DNA of 64,000 nt, from contig ML986655.1 of NCBI GenBank assembly GCA_010094045.1, positions 1 through 64,000 of the forward strand, in the 5' to 3' direction. This stretch comes from Lojkania enalia. Its lineage: Eukaryota > Ascomycota > Dothideomycetes > Pleosporales. The notes beneath the pieces were generated by a model. That model saw only the letters and a list, made by a program, of their open reading frames with translations. It was not told the origin of the DNA and did not search any database. Shown piece after piece: positions 60,879-64,000 of the stretch (positions are counted from its first letter, which is position 1; the number at the start of each line of letters is the position of its first letter). Position numbers and translations under genes: made by a program.

Positions 60879-63800
60879 CCTACTCTCTCCTCTATAAGTT
60901 CGTCCTGAAGCTCTTTAATCTATTACCTTACCTATTCTATCTAAGTGTAGTATTCTACTATCTTTAGTAGCTTATTCTAGCTTCTAATACATTCTATATA
61001 GGTATAGTATAGTACTATATCTATATTTTTCTATTCTAGGGTTGGTACTTTATATATTCTAGTAGGTCCTACTTAACTCGCGAGTATAGCCCTATTCTTC
61101 CTTCTTTTCCCTTCCTACTATACTAAAGGTTTAACGCGAAAACACCGCTGCCTATAACTATTATACTAGCTACTTAATTTTTTACTAGGCGTAATAATAG
61201 ATCTATTTTATTATTATTTAAACTATTAATCTATAAACTATAACTACTATAATAATACTACTATTTTTTCTATATATAAAGAGTATCTTTCTTAGAGTTT
61301 ATCCTGCAACCTTTCTCTAACTAAGGATACTTTTCGCTGTTTCTTAGTAAATATATTAAAGGTCTATAAGAAGTCTACTTCTACTTATTAAGATTTTATA
61401 GCTGCTAAAAAAGAGGAGATTTATTACCTTAAAGAATCTACGCGTTACTGTTAGGCGGTTCTTTCTTATCTAAAGTATACTAAGAAACGCGTCCGTTCTC
61501 TAGAGGAGTATAGTCTAGATCTTAGAAAACGAGAGGTAAAGTTAATAGAAGAGTAAGAGAGGTTAGAGGAAGAGGAGAGGAGATCCGCTAAGTCTAAAAT
61601 ACTTTCTACTATCGCTCTAAATTCTGTATAAGAGGCTTCTTCTATATTACTACTACTATTACTTTCTAACTAAGCTCTTCTTAATAATCTATTATTCTAG
61701 CTTTCTAATAAAACTCCTTTAGCTTTATAGTATAGTTAGTTAGGTTCTATACTAGTTCCTATAAACTTTCCTCTTATAGGTATTCTTTCTACTTTACTAG
61801 ATACTTCTACTAACGTCTAAACCGCTTTTTTACTAGTATATATTCTACTTTATATTCCTATTCTAGTTCTATATTAATAGTTTCTTATAGTAGTATATTA
61901 TCTAGTACTAGTTCTAATTTTAATTTATAAATTACTAGGTATATCTTTATATTATTTAGTAGCCTTAATTTAAAATTTATAGGTTTAACCTATTCCTTAA
62001 TTAGAAAAAGTCCTATCTTCTTATAATCTAACTTTTTTATAGGTCTCTTAGTCTTTAAGTTTTTTATTAATAAGAAAACTTTACCCCTCTTTTTAAAGGT
62101 TAGTTTCTTAATCCTTAACTTATTAGTCTATTCTACTATTTTAAGGTTTTTTAACTAAATCTTTTCTTTAAGCTAATTATAGATTTCCTTTATTTTCTTA
62201 GCTTTCTAGTCTACTAGTAGAACTGGAGATTCTTTCTTATTCTATTCCTAATATATAACAGCTTTTCGTCTATAGTTAGCTTTAAAGGGTATAGTCTCTA
62301 TAGTACTTTAGGTTGTTTTATTATAGGCTATCTATATTATAGGTAATAATTTAACTTAATTATTTTATTATTTATTAATATACATCTTTAAATATATTTT
62401 TAAGTTCTAGTTAACTTACTCTATCTAACCGTCTATTTATAGGTAGAAGCTAGTTAATATCTATTATTAGATTTCTATCTTTTCTATCTATCCCTACTAG
62501 TATTTAGATATAAACAACTTATTTCTATCTAAGGTAATATACCTTAGAACTCTATATTCCGTGAATACTATATATAATAACTTATATACTAGTTTAGGTA
62601 CTATTATTATTTCTAATACTAGTCTAAAGTATATATACTTTATTAGTTAATCTACTATATTTATAATCGTATTATATCTTCTTTCTAATTCTAGTTCTAC
62701 TAATTCTAGTAATTTAGTTATAAAATCGATTGTAATCTATTCCTATAGTTCTTTAAGTATTTCTAATAGCTGTAAGAATCTATAAGACTTATATTTTACA
62801 GCCTTATTCTTTCCGCACTCTAAATACTTATAGAGTATATCTTATACTTCTTTTCTTATATTAGTAAGAGTAAAACTCTTCTTTAGCCTTTACTCTATTT
62901 CTACTACTTCTAAATATCCCTATTCTAGTAATTTATATAATTCTTTTATTATCTACTAATATATATATAGATATATATATAGTTATTTTTAAGTTGCGTT
63001 TTTAATTACCTTTACTTCTTTACTACTTATTAGATATTACTCTACTATCTATATATTCTTTAGCTTTTATTATTAAGTTTGCTCTAGTATAGTTAGTTTT
63101 ATAATTTAGGCGACTCGTGGGTGGTTATATATAAGAGATCTATCTAATTCTTATCTTAGGATCGCATCTCTTTTATACCTTTTCTTAGTTATATAGTTAG
63201 TTCTACAACTCAGTGCGTTTATAGCTATATTTTCTAACCCTTTCTAGTATATTATCTTAAAGTTATAATCTGCTAGTTATTCTACCTATTATATTTATCT
63301 TTCTATAAGTTCTTTTATTATTGTAAAGTATATAAGGTTTTTATAATCTATCTAGACTTTAAATAGGTATTTAGTTCTTATTAAATATACTCGCCATTCT
63401 CTTAACACTTTAACTACTACTAATAGTTCTTTATCGTGTATATTGTAGTTGAATTCTTCTAGTTTCATTTTTCTTAAAAAGTAGGCTCGTAGCCTCTACT
63501 TTCTATCTTTATCTTACTAGCTTAAGTAAGCGCCTATTACTTTATCTAAAATATCTGTTTCCACTTAGAATTACTTTTCTAGATCTAGTATTTTTAGTAT
63601 TAATACTAAGGTAAAATAGGCTTTTAATTCTTTAAAGGCTTTTTACTATACTTCTTATTATTTAAACCCTTTTTCTTTCTTAGTAATTTTTATTAAGGGT
63701 ACTACTACTCTAGAGTATCTACTTATAAATTTTCTATAGAAATTCGCGAAGCTTAAAAAGGATTAAACTTATTTAATTAAAGTAGATACTAGTTATTCTA

Positions 63801-64000
63801 GTATTACTTTAACCTTTTCTTATTCTATTTTAATACTATCTCTAGATATCTAGAATCCTAGGAACCTTATTCCTATTTTATAAAACTCGTATTTTTCTAG
63901 GGTTATAAGTAACTTATACTCTTATAGTTTTACTAATACTCTTCTAATATATTCCTTGTACTCTCTTAGCAATCTATTTATATAGACTAGAATATTGTCT
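60337..64000 (-). mobile_element. Gypsy element 5, 3' part, runs off the window
   Basis: A minus-strand Ty3/Gypsy element. From the right edge: reverse transcriptase with a DNILVYI-like box (63,975-64,000, second Asp changed to Asn) and the region after it, RNase H (about 63,700-63,200), integrase (about 63,100-62,200), then a poorly preserved 3' part to the polypurine tract and LTR. Its 5' half lies outside. Frames are broken by RIP stops. Confidence 0.75.

Noticed and set aside
1..64000. tRNA, rRNA or CRISPR loci
   Set aside because: No cloverleaf-compatible A and B boxes, ribosomal segments or regularly spaced direct repeats were found by eye. The tandem arrays here lack unique spacers.

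Overview
The window comes from a filamentous ascomycete, most likely a Dothideomycete of the Pleosporales type. That placement is an inference from the repeat families, the short GT..CTAAC..AG introns and the extreme repeat-induced point mutation (RIP). About 57 of the 64 kb (1-27,180 and 34,075-64,000) is AT-rich DNA in which CpA and TpG are almost absent and TpA is everywhere, while CpG and CpT persist. Former CAG, CAA and TGG codons have become TAG and TAA. This is CpA-to-TpA RIP, so nearly every transposon here is a fossil whose reading frames can be followed only through stop codons.

Left block (1-26,534): two 1,872-bp Fot1/pogo DNA transposons (202-2,073 and 3,733-5,604), Copia remains (2,074-3,065 and 6,285-9,470), a solo LTR (6,073-6,284) and a pogo-like relic (about 9,470-10,757). 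A non-coding LTR element (11,262-23,135) is built on a roughly 73-bp tandem repeat. That element is itself interrupted by a second pogo family (11,898-13,736) and by a chromodomain-bearing Gypsy element (13,812-22,582), which contains a solo Copia LTR. The Gypsy copy holds a 10-N gap flanked by what looks like one 1,433-bp sequence present twice, very probably an assembly artefact.

Island (about 27,180-34,070): the only stretch with ordinary base composition. It holds two head-to-head genes. On the minus strand (27,933-29,422, one clear intron) is a protein with a PD-(D/E)XK-nuclease-like C-terminal half of the fungal DUF7924 type. On the plus strand (30,079-31,102) is a probably spliced hypothetical protein. 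The pair is bracketed by imperfect inverted repeats of about 0.45 kb (27,255-27,672 and 31,595-32,068). The right one joins the 3' end of a 5'-truncated Tad1-like LINE (32,127-34,070, minus strand).

Right block (34,071-64,000): one plus-strand Gypsy element (from about 34,950) acts as host for a chain of insertions: a third 1,872-bp pogo copy (37,209-39,080), two Copia copies in opposite orientation only 205 bp apart (39,797-45,027 and 45,233-50,637), a complete chromodomain Gypsy (51,612-57,570) and a truncated second copy of it (57,783-60,336). That last copy is cut by another Gypsy (from 60,337), which runs off the right edge. Most intact-ended insertions have target-site duplications that I could read directly (TA for pogo, 5 bp for LTR elements), which fixes the nesting order. 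No tRNA, rRNA, CRISPR array or intact transposon gene was found.
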